Source: Methylocaldum sp002005105 (GTDB lineage Bacteria > Pseudomonadota > Gammaproteobacteria > Methylococcales > Methylococcaceae). From it: DNA of 64,000 nt. The translations under genes and the position numbers were made by a program. The stretch spans positions 3,658,001-3,722,000 of the forward strand of contig NZ_CP194902.1 of NCBI RefSeq assembly GCF_051027545.1. The letters run 5' to 3'. Positions 43,607-52,892 of this stretch are shown here, piece by piece; positions within the stretch are counted from its first letter, which is position 1, and each line of letters opens with the position of its first letter. The notes below the pieces were generated by a model. It worked only from the letters and a program-made list of their open reading frames with translations, was not told where the DNA came from and made no database searches.

Positions 43607-44656
43607 CTATCGATCCTGGCCGGCAATCTCGTTTACCAGTTTCAGTACCGGCGCCGGGAGCCCGATCGTTTTATCCGGTGTAAGCCATCGATAGAGCGAT
43701 GGTTCGCTGATTCCGTAGTACTCGGAATGTGTGCGAGCCACCAGCGGAACAAAATCAAGGTGATAATGGGAAAAAGTATGCCGGCGCTGCGGGAGACGCT
43801 CAAGCTCAAAACAATCGATATGCTGTTTCGTGCACCAAGCATATACGTCCTCTTCGCTATCGAACTCCGGCAAGCTCCAAAGACCTCCCCAAATGCCGGT
43901 ATTCGGGCGCTTTTCCAGGTAAAGCTCGCCACAGGCGTTTCTTAACACCAACATAAAACATTGTCGGACAGGTAGGGTTTGTTTTGGTTTCGGCGCTGGG
44001 ATGGCGTCGACTCGCCCCGACTGAAGTGCCACGCAGTTCGCGCTGATCGGACAGGCGGAACAAACCGGTTTCCGTTTGGTGCACACGGTTGCTCCCAGAT
44101 CCATCATGGCTTGGTTGTAGTCGGCGATACGGAGCGAAGGCGTCAATTCTTCGCTGAGTTGCCATAATCTCGCGAGAATCTGGGTGTCTCCAGGCCAGCC
44201 TTCGATACCCTGATATCGGCATAAAACCCGTTTGACGTTGCCATCCAGGATGGGTGCACGAATACCCGATCCGAGACTCAGGATCGCTCCAGCCGTAGAG
44301 CGTCCGATGCCGGGCAGAGCGCTCAATTCCTCGAGAGTGACGGGCAACTGTGCGTCGTGCTGTTCCACGATTATCCGCGCCGCCCGGTGTAGGTTACGAG
44401 CGCGCGCATAGTAGCCGAGCCCGGCCCAAAGTGCGATAACCTCGTCCAAGGATGCCTGGGCGAGCGCGTCGACAACAGGAAAATGGCCTACAAAACGCTC
44501 GAAGTACGGGATGACCGTTACGACTTGGGTCTGTTGGAGCATGATTTCCGAGATCCAAACCCGATAAGGTGTTCGGTCGACTTGCCAGGGCAGTTGCTTG
44601 CGCCCGTATCGATCGAACCAGGCAAGTACGGTCGCCCGGAATAGTTCATTTTGCAT
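43607..44656 (-). CDS. mutY: Adenine DNA glycosylase
   Basis: Removes adenine mispaired with 8-oxoguanine. It has 349 residues. Landmarks are the catalytic glutamate in EIMLQQTQV, the helix-hairpin-helix LPGIGRSTAGAIL, the catalytic aspartate in PILDGNVKRVL, the [4Fe-4S] cysteines in CTKRKPVCSACPISANC, and a C-terminal NUDIX-like domain. It is cotranscribed with yggX. Confidence 0.97.
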   Translation of the reverse strand: MQNELFRATVLAWFDRYGRKQLPWQVDRTPYRVWISEIMLQQTQVVTVIPYFERFVGHFPVVDALAQASLDEVIALWAGLGYYARARNLHRAARIIVEQHDAQLPVTLEELSALPGIGRSTAGAILSLGSGIRAPILDGNVKRVLCRYQGIEGWPGDTQILARLWQLSEELTPSLRIADYNQAMMDLGATVCTKRKPVCSACPISANCVALQSGRVDAIPAPKPKQTLPVRQCFMLVLRNACGELYLEKRPNTGIWGGLWSLPEFDSEEDVYAWCTKQHIDCFELERLPQRRHTFSHYHLDFVPLVARTHSEYYGISEPSLYRWLTPDKTIGLPAPVLKLVNEIAGQDR

Positions 44657-44853
44657 ACGCGTGTAAGACGAGTGATTGAACGGCTGGTTTCAAATTTCAG
44701 GCGTCCGCAGATTTTTCCGGAACGGACGCTTGAAGCTTCGGTCAGTCTTCCTTTGCATAAACGATATAAGGCGGTCCGTGCATTGGGCCGCCCCCATTTT
44801 TCCATTAGAATAAGCAAGATTATTGTCGACAAGACGCAGCAAACCGAAAAATC

Positions 44854-44979
44854 ATGTCTCTTTCGTTTCGAACACTCCTCCCGCTGATTTTTTTCAGTCT
44901 CGTCCTCTCCGCTTGCGGCCAGAAAGGACCACTTTACCTACCCAGCGAAGATCCTGCTTCGAAAGAAGAACAGCGCTGA
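44854..44979 (+). CDS. lptM: LPS assembly-associated lipoprotein LptM (YifL family)
   Basis: A 41-residue lipoprotein. It has a short signal with the lipobox LSAC (lipidated Cys21) followed by the hallmark CGQKGPLYLP. In E. coli this lipoprotein helps oxidative maturation of LptD in the outer membrane. Its TGA overlaps the lysA ATG by one base, and the yifL-lysA-dapF order is conserved in gammaproteobacteria. The gene was found by its motif because of its small size. Confidence 0.92.
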   Translation: MSLSFRTLLPLIFFSLVLSACGQKGPLYLPSEDPASKEEQR

Positions 44980-46226
44980 TGGATTATTTCAATTATCACG
45001 ACGGTACGTTGTACGCCGAGGATGTGTCCCTGCCTGCCATCGCAGAGCGTTACGGGACCCCCTGCTACGTCTATTCGCGTGCCACGATCGAACGCCACTG
45101 GCGGGCTTTCGACGACGCTTTCGCCGGTGAGCCACATTTGGTCTGCTATGCGGTGAAAGCCAATTCCAATCTGGCGGTGCTGAACGTCTTAGCGCGCCTG
45201 GGCTCGGGTTTCGATATCGTATCCGTCGGCGAATTGGAGCGGGTACTGGCGGCGGGCGGCGAGCCGGCGAAGATCGTTTTTTCCGGAGTGGGCAAGCGCG
45301 AAGATGAACTACGCCGCGCTCTGGAAGTCGGTATCCGTTGCTTCAACGTTGAAGTTCCGGGCGAACTGGATCGGTTAAATCGAATCGCCGGAGAACTCGG
45401 TGTAAAAGCTCCGATCTCGCTGCGCGTGAATCCGGACGTGGACGCTCTTACGCATCCGTACATTTCTACCGGGCTTCGGGAAAACAAATTCGGCATCGAC
45501 GTCAGCGAAGCACTGCATCAATATCGGCGTGCAGCCGATATGCCGCATCTCGAAATTACCGGCATCGACTGCCACATTGGTTCTCAGCTGACGTCTGTCA
45601 GGCCCTTCCTCGATGCTCTCGATCGAGTTCTGGCGCTTGTCGATACCTTGAAAGAGCAGGGGATCAACCTCCATCACTTGGATTTAGGGGGAGGTCTAGG
45701 CATACGCTACCGCGATGAGCAGCCGCCCGAGCCTCGCGAATACGCGTCTGCGCTGTTGGGACGGCTCGCGCAAACGGATTACGAGATTCTCATCGAACCC
45801 GGCCGCGCGATTATCGGCAATGCCGGCGTTTTGCTGACCCGCGTGGAATACCTGAAATCCAATCAGGAGAAAAACTTCGCCATCGTCGATGCCGCTATGA
45901 ATGACCTCATTAGACCAGCGCTCTACGATTCGTGGCAGGAAGTCGTGCCGGTCCGAACGGCAAGCAGCGTGGACAAAAAACGCTACGATATCGTCGGACC
46001 CGTTTGCGAAACCGGCGATTTTCTCGGCAAAGAGCGCGAGCTTTCGATCGCCGAGGGCGATCTGCTGGCAGTCCGTTCCGCAGGCGCGTACGGATTCAGC
46101 ATGAGTTCAAATTACAATTCCCGCCCCCGGCCCGCCGAAGTCATGGTGGATGGAGGCCGGACTCACCTGATCCGAGAGCGGGAGACCACCGCGCAACTTT
46201 TTCAGGGCGAGCACGTAGTAGACTGA
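44979..46226 (+). CDS. lysA: Diaminopimelate decarboxylase
   Basis: Final step of lysine synthesis, PLP-dependent fold type III. It has 415 residues from the ATG at 44979 (MDYFNYHDGTLYAEDV). The PLP lysine is in CYAVKANSN; glycine-rich phosphate-binding GGGLGIRY and the cysteine region GPVCETGDFL follow. It overlaps lptM by one base upstream and dapF by one base downstream. Confidence 0.97.
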   Translation: MDYFNYHDGTLYAEDVSLPAIAERYGTPCYVYSRATIERHWRAFDDAFAGEPHLVCYAVKANSNLAVLNVLARLGSGFDIVSVGELERVLAAGGEPAKIVFSGVGKREDELRRALEVGIRCFNVEVPGELDRLNRIAGELGVKAPISLRVNPDVDALTHPYISTGLRENKFGIDVSEALHQYRRAADMPHLEITGIDCHIGSQLTSVRPFLDALDRVLALVDTLKEQGINLHHLDLGGGLGIRYRDEQPPEPREYASALLGRLAQTDYEILIEPGRAIIGNAGVLLTRVEYLKSNQEKNFAIVDAAMNDLIRPALYDSWQEVVPVRTASSVDKKRYDIVGPVCETGDFLGKERELSIAEGDLLAVRSAGAYGFSMSSNYNSRPRPAEVMVDGGRTHLIRERETTAQLFQGEHVVD

Positions 46227-47056
46227 TGGCACTGAAATTCACCAAAATGCATGGGCTAGGCAACGACTTCGTTGTTATCGATGGCGTGCGGCAGAGCGTT
46301 TCATTGACGCCGGAAAAGGTCCGTCATATTGCAGACCGACACTTTGGAATCGGCTGCGATCAGGTGTTGGTCGTTGAAGCCCCGATCAATTCAAACGCCG
46401 ATTTTCGCTATCGAATCTTCAATGCGGATGGCTCCGAAGTAGCGCAATGCGGAAACGGTGCCCGCTGCTTTGCACAATTCGTTCACGATCACGGCATGTG
46501 CGACAAAAGCGAAATCGTAGTCGATACGGACGCCGGTCAATTGTGCTTGCTCCTTCGAGATAATGGACTCGTGACCGTTAACATGGGAGTTCCCAGGCAT
46601 GCTCCTGCCGAAATCCCGCTGGACATTCCGGATGAGGCCGTTCTTTATGAGGTGATGGTGGGTGGAAACCCGCGGCTGTTCGGCGCTGTATCGATGGGCA
46701 ATCCGCACGCCGTGCTCAAGGTCGGTGATGTAGATCGTGCGCCGGTCGAAACCGTAGGACCGCTATTGGAAAACCATCCGATTTTTCCGCAACGCGCAAA
46801 CATCGGCTTTGTCCAGATCATCAACCGACATCACATTAGGCTCCGAGTTTTTGAGCGCGGTTCCGGAGAAACCTTGGCTTGCGGCAGTGGAGCTTGCGCC
46901 GCAACAGTTGTTGGCATAGAGCAGGGAGATTTGAGCAGTCCGGTGCAAGTTGATCTCCCTGGCGGGTCCCTTAATATAACTTGGGAAGGACGGGGGAGGC
47001 CGGTGTTCATGACTGGACCGGCCGTTCGCGTGTTCGAGGGCGAAATCGAATTATGA
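46226..47056 (+). CDS. dapF: Diaminopimelate epimerase
   Basis: Converts LL- to meso-diaminopimelate for lysine and peptidoglycan. It has 276 residues, starting MALKFTKMHGLGNDFVVID. The two catalytic cysteines are in QCGNGARC and ACGSGACAA. The start codon overlaps the lysA stop, and its own stop overlaps the DUF484 gene start, giving a fully coupled array. Confidence 0.97.
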   Translation: MALKFTKMHGLGNDFVVIDGVRQSVSLTPEKVRHIADRHFGIGCDQVLVVEAPINSNADFRYRIFNADGSEVAQCGNGARCFAQFVHDHGMCDKSEIVVDTDAGQLCLLLRDNGLVTVNMGVPRHAPAEIPLDIPDEAVLYEVMVGGNPRLFGAVSMGNPHAVLKVGDVDRAPVETVGPLLENHPIFPQRANIGFVQIINRHHIRLRVFERGSGETLACGSGACAATVVGIEQGDLSSPVQVDLPGGSLNITWEGRGRPVFMTGPAVRVFEGEIEL

Positions 47057-47766
47057 GCTTGATTACTCCAAAGGCGCCAAAGCGTCATAAAGAAACGACT
47101 ATCTCCGCTGACGAAGTGGAGGCCTATTTGCGCCAACATCCCGATTTTTTTTACGATCAATTGGATTTGCTGGAAATGCTGAAGGTGCCGCATCCCTGCG
47201 GGGAGGCAGTTTCCCTGGTGGCGCGCCAAATTTCGCTATTGCGGGACAGCAATCGGCAACTTCAATCACAGTTGAACGATATCTTGCAAATCGCCCGCGA
47301 TAACGATGCCTTGCATCAGCGGATTCATCAATTGACGCTGACGTTACTCGATGCTGCGACTCTAGACGACACTTTAGGCAGTCTGACGTGGTGCCTGCAC
47401 GAGTATTTTCAAGCCGACTTCGTCACGGTAAAAATTGTGCAGCCATCCATCGAAAGCCCAATCGCCGGCCTTTACGTGCCCTCCGACGACGTTGGGCTAG
47501 TTCTTTTCGCATCGGTCTTGGAGACTGGAAAACCCTACTGCGGAAAGCCGGACCCGGTTCATGCCAAATACATGTTCGGCAACAACGCCTCCGGCGTGCT
47601 CTCATACGCACTGATACCCCTGCAACATGCAGGACTTAAGGGATTGCTCGCTATCGGCAGCCGTGACGCAAGCCGATTCCAAACCGGTATGGGACTACAT
47701 TTTCTCGGGCAGTTGGGGGAGGTCGTTTCCGCCCGACTGGCATCTTTGCTTAGCGAAGCGACGTAA
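47053..47766 (+). CDS. DUF484 family protein
   Basis: A cytosolic protein of 237 residues. The N-terminal segment EVEAYLRQHPDFFYDQLDLLE is the family signature, followed by a coiled coil (about 60-100) and a GAF-like domain (about 105-235). It always sits between dapF and xerC in gammaproteobacteria. The biochemical role is unknown; it may bind a small ligand. The ATGA overlap with dapF fixes the start. Confidence 0.93.
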   Translation: MSLITPKAPKRHKETTISADEVEAYLRQHPDFFYDQLDLLEMLKVPHPCGEAVSLVARQISLLRDSNRQLQSQLNDILQIARDNDALHQRIHQLTLTLLDAATLDDTLGSLTWCLHEYFQADFVTVKIVQPSIESPIAGLYVPSDDVGLVLFASVLETGKPYCGKPDPVHAKYMFGNNASGVLSYALIPLQHAGLKGLLAIGSRDASRFQTGMGLHFLGQLGEVVSARLASLLSEAT

Positions 47767-47771
47767 TCTTG

Positions 47772-48695
47772 ATGCAAAAAGACGCGGAACAGCAGGTTAC
47801 CGATTTTCTCGATGTTCTGCGATTTCAGCAGCGGGTATCCCCACATACTTTGGCCAATTATTCACGCGACCTAGTGCAGCTAAAGCGATACTGCGACGTT
47901 CATGGCATACCGTGCTGGGACGCTTTAATCCCTCGGCATGTTCGGGACCATATCGCTTCCCGTCATATCGAGGGGCTGAGCAGCCGGAGCCTTCAACGAG
48001 AACTGTCGGCGATCCGCAGCTTCCTCAATTTTTTGGTGAAACGACGCCAAGTTCCGGACAACGTCGCACGCGGAATACGTCCTCCCAAATCGCCGCGGAA
48101 ACTGCCGGCGCTATTGGATGCCGATCAAATGACGGGGCTCTTGGAAGGTGAGCAAGATGACGAACTGGAGATTCGCGATGTGGCCATGTGGGAGCTTTTC
48201 TACTCCTCGGGCCTACGATTGAGCGAACTGGTTTCGCTCGAAATTCAAGATCTGGATTTGAACGCTGGATCCATGCTGGTTAGGCACGGTAAGGGACAGA
48301 AGTCTCGCATCCTACCGGTCGGTCAATGCGCTTGCCAAGCCATCGAGCGCTGGCTGGTCTTGCGATCTCGCTACGCGCACGCCGGAGAGAAGGCGTTGTT
48401 CGTCAGCAAGAGAGGGAACCGAATCGCCGGTCGAACGGTTCAGTTGCGCCTTGAACGCTGGCAACGCAAGCTGGGCTTGCCTGAACACGTGCATCCGCAC
48501 ATGCTCAGACATTCGTTCGCGAGCCACATACTGGAGTCCAGCGGAGACTTGCGGGCCGTGCAGGAATTACTTGGACATGCCAATCTCAGTACCACGCAGA
48601 TATACACCCATCTCGATTTTCAGCATTTGGCGGCCGTATACGATCAGTCACATCCTCGTGCGAAAAGGCGGCGTCCGGGTTCTTCTGTGACTTAA
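47772..48695 (+). CDS. xerC: Tyrosine recombinase XerC
   Basis: Resolves chromosome dimers at dif together with XerD. It has 307 residues. An N-terminal SAM-like DNA-binding domain (LRFQQRVSPHTLANYSRDL) is followed by the catalytic domain with Arg in SSGLRLSEL, the HMLRHSFASH motif and the Tyr nucleophile in TTQIYTHLD. A TTG three bases upstream is an alternative start. Its position after DUF484 supports XerC rather than a phage integrase. Confidence 0.96.
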   Translation: MQKDAEQQVTDFLDVLRFQQRVSPHTLANYSRDLVQLKRYCDVHGIPCWDALIPRHVRDHIASRHIEGLSSRSLQRELSAIRSFLNFLVKRRQVPDNVARGIRPPKSPRKLPALLDADQMTGLLEGEQDDELEIRDVAMWELFYSSGLRLSELVSLEIQDLDLNAGSMLVRHGKGQKSRILPVGQCACQAIERWLVLRSRYAHAGEKALFVSKRGNRIAGRTVQLRLERWQRKLGLPEHVHPHMLRHSFASHILESSGDLRAVQELLGHANLSTTQIYTHLDFQHLAAVYDQSHPRAKRRRPGSSVT

Positions 48696-48716
48696 GCAGA
48701 ACCTTTACGCTATAAT
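48687..48716 (+). promoter_or_regulatory. Candidate sigma-70 promoter of the DUF2333 gene
   Basis: GTGACT, 18 bp and a perfect TATAAT, at the end of xerC. The -35 element is weak. Confidence 0.45.
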
Positions 48717-48751
48717 GGTTTGATTCGGGGAACCGCTAAAGGGCTTTATTC

Positions 48752-49783
48752 ATGTCAGTGCCAGAACAAACCGAAAGTCGGCCGGAATCACTCGGTTCGC
48801 GAATTAAGGGAGTATTCACCCCCAAAACGACGACCGAAAAAGGGCTCATTTGGGTAATCGGTGCGTTAGCGGTTGTGGTCGTGCTGATTTTCGTCGCCGT
48901 TTCATGGTACTGGAGTAAAGAACCCAGTAAGTTCGACGTACTCGAAATAGCCGCAAGGCACGGGAATGTCAAGAATCCAAAAGAATTGCCTCTCGGATAC
49001 ACGTATGCCTCCGCTCTTGTGCAAATCGGGGACACGTTGCTAAGGAAACCGGGCGGTCTTTTGGTTAACGACGTCTTTCCACCCGGGGTTTTGTTGGACA
49101 ACATTCCTTCCTGGGAGTACGGCGCTCTTACGGCGTTGCGCGACGCGACCACGGCACTCCGTAACCATATCGCACGGGCTCAAACCCAGTCACGAGAAGA
49201 TCCGGATCTGGCAAGAGCCGAGCCTTTTTTCTATTTCGATCACAAATCGTGGCAGCTGCCTTCATCCGAGTCGGAATACGAAAAAGGAATCGAGGCACTT
49301 GAAAGTTACCGCTTGCGTTTGATGAAACGTGACGCGAACTTTTATTCCCGTGCCGACAATCTGCGCCAATATTTAGAGGTGTTGGAAAAACGGTTGGGTA
49401 GCCTTTCCAATCGTTTAAGTGCCAGTGCGGGCGACACCAGGCAAGTCAGTGCCGATGAGCGTCGTACCGTCGTCACCAGGACGCCTTGGCTGATTATCGA
49501 CGACGTTTTCTTCGAAGCACGCGGCTATACTTGGGCGGCGATGCATATTCTCAAAGCCATCGAGTTCGATTTCAGGGACATTCTCGGCAATAAAACCGCT
49601 TCGGTGACGCTGCAGCAAATTACTCATGAACTCGAGGATGGCCAAGCCACATATTTGAGCCCGGTCATTCTAAACGGTGGCGGTTTTGGCTTATTCGCCA
49701 ATTATTCACTCACTTTGGCTAACTACATTGCTAGAGCCAACGCCGCGACTATCGACTTGCGCAGTCTCCTCCAGCAAGGATAA
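48752..49783 (+). CDS. DUF2333 family membrane-anchored protein
   Basis: A protein of 343 residues with a single transmembrane helix near the N-terminus (about 31-53), a long soluble part that is probably periplasmic, and helical segments (about 165-230). The block WEYGALTALRDATTALRNH and the later ARGYTWAAMHILKAIEFDF are family landmarks. The function is unknown. The gene has its own promoter and is convergent with rsgA. Confidence 0.9.
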   Translation: MSVPEQTESRPESLGSRIKGVFTPKTTTEKGLIWVIGALAVVVVLIFVAVSWYWSKEPSKFDVLEIAARHGNVKNPKELPLGYTYASALVQIGDTLLRKPGGLLVNDVFPPGVLLDNIPSWEYGALTALRDATTALRNHIARAQTQSREDPDLARAEPFFYFDHKSWQLPSSESEYEKGIEALESYRLRLMKRDANFYSRADNLRQYLEVLEKRLGSLSNRLSASAGDTRQVSADERRTVVTRTPWLIIDDVFFEARGYTWAAMHILKAIEFDFRDILGNKTASVTLQQITHELEDGQATYLSPVILNGGGFGLFANYSLTLANYIARANAATIDLRSLLQQG

Positions 49784-49921
49784 TTGTCGTTTTGGACTCG
49801 GTCACGCTTCCACGCGGCACAGTAAAGGCCTTGCGGCTAATCGATCGACGATACCCCTCAAAAAATGCCTGAACATCCGAACGCGTAAGAGCCCCAAGTT
49901 ACAGGCAGTTTTCGACTTCCG

Positions 49922-50869
49922 CTATGGTCTTTGCGATGGCGGAAGCTTTTCAATGAGCTTTAGATAGCGCTCATAGCGAGCATAGGGCAGGGCGCCGGTC
50001 TCCGCTGCTTCCCGCACGGCGCAGCCTTTATCATTGATATGCCTGCAATCGTTGAACCGGCAACGGGGTATCCACGGACGAAACTCCCGAAAGCCCGATG
50101 CCAGGTCACGAATGCTCATTTCAGCCAGACCGAAGACCGAGACTCCCGGACTATCGATGAGGTCTCCCCCATCTGGAAGATGGTAAAGGGTTGCCGTGGT
50201 CGTCGTGTGCCGACCCAAACTCGTCTTTTCCGAAAGCGTTCGTGTCTGGAGTTGCTTATCCGGTAATAGCGCATTCGTGAGCGATGATTTGCCTACGCCC
50301 GATTGTCCGACCAGCATGCTGCATTGTCCGATAAGCTCTTTTCGCAACTCGGAGAGCCTTTCGCCGGTCCTGACGCTGACTAGAAAGGAGTCATAGCCGA
50401 TTCCGTGATAATCAGCCAATAAGCCTTCCCCCACCGCCTGGCTCGGGAGTAGGTCGACTTTATTGAAGATAAATGCTGCGCGGAGATCTCGGCGCTCGCA
50501 AGCGGCCAGATATTGATCGACCAATAACCAATCGGGTTCCGGTTCGGCGGCAACGACCACGAAAACCCGATCGAGATTGGCGGCCACCGGACGTATGGTT
50601 TCGTTATGGCCAGGGCGGGTCAGTACGTTTCGGCGGGGTAGAATTTCCACAACCCGCCCTAGATTCCCTTCGCTCGGCTCCCACAACACACGATCTCCCA
50701 CTGTGGCGAAGCCCAAGCGCCTCCGGGTGTGGCAAAGGATTATGTCACCCGGTGATCCTTCGACGGCCAAGCCTTGGCCTAGGTGAGCGATCACGAGCCC
50801 CTCACGGAACGGAGAGCCCGGAGCAGCAGATTTTGACGTAACGGTTCTGCTATTCCGCCCTCTATTCAT
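49922..50869 (-). CDS. rsgA: Small ribosomal subunit biogenesis GTPase RsgA
   Basis: Circularly permuted GTPase that checks 30S maturation. It has 315 residues. The order OB-fold, G4 (FNKVDLL), G1 (GQSGVGKSSL), G3 (DSPGV), then zinc domain (CRFNDCRHINDKGCAV) is diagnostic. It follows the M48 protease gene by 8 bp on the minus strand. Orn is divergent nearby, as in many gammaproteobacteria. Confidence 0.96.
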   Translation of the reverse strand: MNRGRNSRTVTSKSAAPGSPFREGLVIAHLGQGLAVEGSPGDIILCHTRRRLGFATVGDRVLWEPSEGNLGRVVEILPRRNVLTRPGHNETIRPVAANLDRVFVVVAAEPEPDWLLVDQYLAACERRDLRAAFIFNKVDLLPSQAVGEGLLADYHGIGYDSFLVSVRTGERLSELRKELIGQCSMLVGQSGVGKSSLTNALLPDKQLQTRTLSEKTSLGRHTTTTATLYHLPDGGDLIDSPGVSVFGLAEMSIRDLASGFREFRPWIPRCRFNDCRHINDKGCAVREAAETGALPYARYERYLKLIEKLPPSQRP

Positions 50870-50877
50870 CTGCAGTC

Positions 50878-52122
50878 TTATGAAGACTTGGCCGACAAGT
50901 TAGCGATACGAATCGACGCGGGGGGATGGCTGTAATGGAAGGCAGAATACAAGGGGTCCGGCGTCAAGGTACTGGCGTTGTCGCGATAGAGCTTGACGAG
51001 GGCATTGATGAGATAGATCGGCCTGGTGTAATAAGCCGCGAAGTCGTCTGCTTCGAACTCATGGCGTCGTTGAAAATAAGCGATGATCGGTTGCAAAAAC
51101 GTGGCGAATACCGGTGCGATCAGCATAAATAGAAGAAGCGCAAGAGCATTCGATTGGCTGCTTACCCCAAGGCCACTGTAAAACCAGTCCTGTCCACTTA
51201 GCCACCCCAGCAGGGCGAAGCCGGTAAGTGTAATCAGCGCGCTCGCAACAAGCATTTTCAATACGTGCTTACGCCGAAAATGGCCTAACTCGTGAGCCAA
51301 TACCGCCTCCAACTCATCATGATTTAGAGAATTGATCAGGGTGTCGAAGAAAACGATACGCTTGCTGTCTCCAATTCCAGTGAAATAGGCGTTTCCATGC
51401 CCGGACCGACGTGAGCCGTCCATTACAAAGATACCCTTGCTTTGAAAGCCGCACCGGTCCAGCAAAGTTTCGATGCGCTTTTTCAGCGTCTCATCTTCGA
51501 GCGGCGTGAACTTGTTAAACAAAGGTGCGATGAAAGTAGGAAAGGCCCAACTCATCAGAATGGAAAACCCCATCACGATCGACCACGCCAAGAGCCACCA
51601 ATAATTTCCCACGCTCTGCATGATCCACAGTATCAAAGCGAGCAAAGGTCCGCCGATAGCCAAACTTAACCCGGTTTGGAGCAATAGATCGGTGATGAAC
51701 TGTTTGGGCGTATTGCGGTTAAAGCCGTAGCGCTCCTCGATCACGAAAGTTTGATAGAGGCTTATGGGCAGCTCGAACAGGTTGATCAAAAGCATCGTTG
51801 AGAGAATCACGGCGATCCCCGTAACGAGGGGGGACAACTCGAAGCCTGCCCAAAATCGATTCACGACGTCGATGCCGCCACCGAGTGTAAACAGCAACAA
51901 GATCACCAAGCCGACTATTCGATCGACGTTTGCCAAGCGCGCTTTATCTATCGTGTAATCTGCCGCTTTCCGATGCGCCTCTAGCGAAATGGTGTCTTTG
52001 AACGCGTCGGGAACCGCATCCCTATGAGTGCGGACGTAAGCCAACTGCCGATGCGACAGCCACCACTCGATAGCAAAGGCAAGGGCGAGCGTCACGAGAA
52101 ATAGGACAGTGAACATGTTCAT
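50878..52122 (-). CDS. M48 family metalloprotease (Ste24/CAAX protease 1 type)
   Basis: Inner-membrane zinc protease of 414 residues with about six to seven transmembrane helices. Zinc motif HELGH (VLAHELGHFRRKH) and the later glutamate in HEFEADDFAAYY are intact. The architecture matches Ste24-type proteases. It probably acts on membrane or lipidated proteins; the bacterial substrates are unknown. Upstream of rsgA in one operon. Confidence 0.93.
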   Translation of the reverse strand: MNMFTVLFLVTLALAFAIEWWLSHRQLAYVRTHRDAVPDAFKDTISLEAHRKAADYTIDKARLANVDRIVGLVILLLFTLGGGIDVVNRFWAGFELSPLVTGIAVILSTMLLINLFELPISLYQTFVIEERYGFNRNTPKQFITDLLLQTGLSLAIGGPLLALILWIMQSVGNYWWLLAWSIVMGFSILMSWAFPTFIAPLFNKFTPLEDETLKKRIETLLDRCGFQSKGIFVMDGSRRSGHGNAYFTGIGDSKRIVFFDTLINSLNHDELEAVLAHELGHFRRKHVLKMLVASALITLTGFALLGWLSGQDWFYSGLGVSSQSNALALLLFMLIAPVFATFLQPIIAYFQRRHEFEADDFAAYYTRPIYLINALVKLYRDNASTLTPDPLYSAFHYSHPPASIRIANLSAKSS

Positions 52123-52294
52123 CGGATTAGGGGCTTGGTTTCTCTATATCGGCTTTACAGCTTAGCCTTTGGTAAAATCCCTGACAAGATTTCTCGGTTA
52201 ATGACTCCCTTAGCTCGCCGTTTTCACGCGGAGCTTAGAGCATAACTGCGATGAGTCCCATCACCATCATTCCCTCCATAATAAAGGAACGTTC

Positions 52295-52840
52295 ATGGCA
52301 CAAGATTCACAAAACCTCATCTGGGTAGACTTGGAGATGACCGGCCTCGACACTCAAACTGACCATATTATCGAGATTGCGACGGTGGTGACCGACAAAG
52401 ATTTGAATGTTTTGGCTGAGGGGCCGGTATTGGCGATTTTTCAAAGCGATGAAGCGCTTGCTCGCATGGACGATTGGAACAAGAAACACCATGGGGAATC
52501 CGGATTAATCGATCGGGTCCGGGAGAGCCGCACGGCCGAATCGGATGCCGAAAAGCTTACGCTCTCATTTCTGCAACAGTGGGTACCCGCCGGAGCATCG
52601 CCGATGTGCGGCAACAGTATCTGTCAGGACCGGCGGTTCCTCGCACGATGGATGCCGGAATTGGAAGCTTATTTCCATTATCGTAATCTCGATGTATCGA
52701 CTCTGAAGGAGTTGGCGGGGCGCTGGGCACCACATCTCAAAGAAGGATTTAGAAAAAAGAATTCGCATCGGGCTCTCGACGATATTTTGGAATCGATTGC
52801 AGAACTCCAATACTACCGGAAATACCTCTTTAAGCTTTGA
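52295..52840 (+). CDS. orn: Oligoribonuclease
   Basis: 3'-5' exoribonuclease that clears 2-5-nt RNAs and pGpG. It has 181 residues. The DEDDh set is visible: Asp and Glu in WVDLEMTGLD, Asp in CQDRRFL, and the final His/Asp in HRALDDI. AAAGGAAC precedes the ATG. Essential in many gammaproteobacteria and required to end c-di-GMP breakdown. Confidence 0.97.
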   Translation: MAQDSQNLIWVDLEMTGLDTQTDHIIEIATVVTDKDLNVLAEGPVLAIFQSDEALARMDDWNKKHHGESGLIDRVRESRTAESDAEKLTLSFLQQWVPAGASPMCGNSICQDRRFLARWMPELEAYFHYRNLDVSTLKELAGRWAPHLKEGFRKKNSHRALDDILESIAELQYYRKYLFKL

Positions 52841-52892
52841 GGCATATTCCCCGCCGTTGGATTTACAAATGCTTGTGCCGAGAAAAATCTCT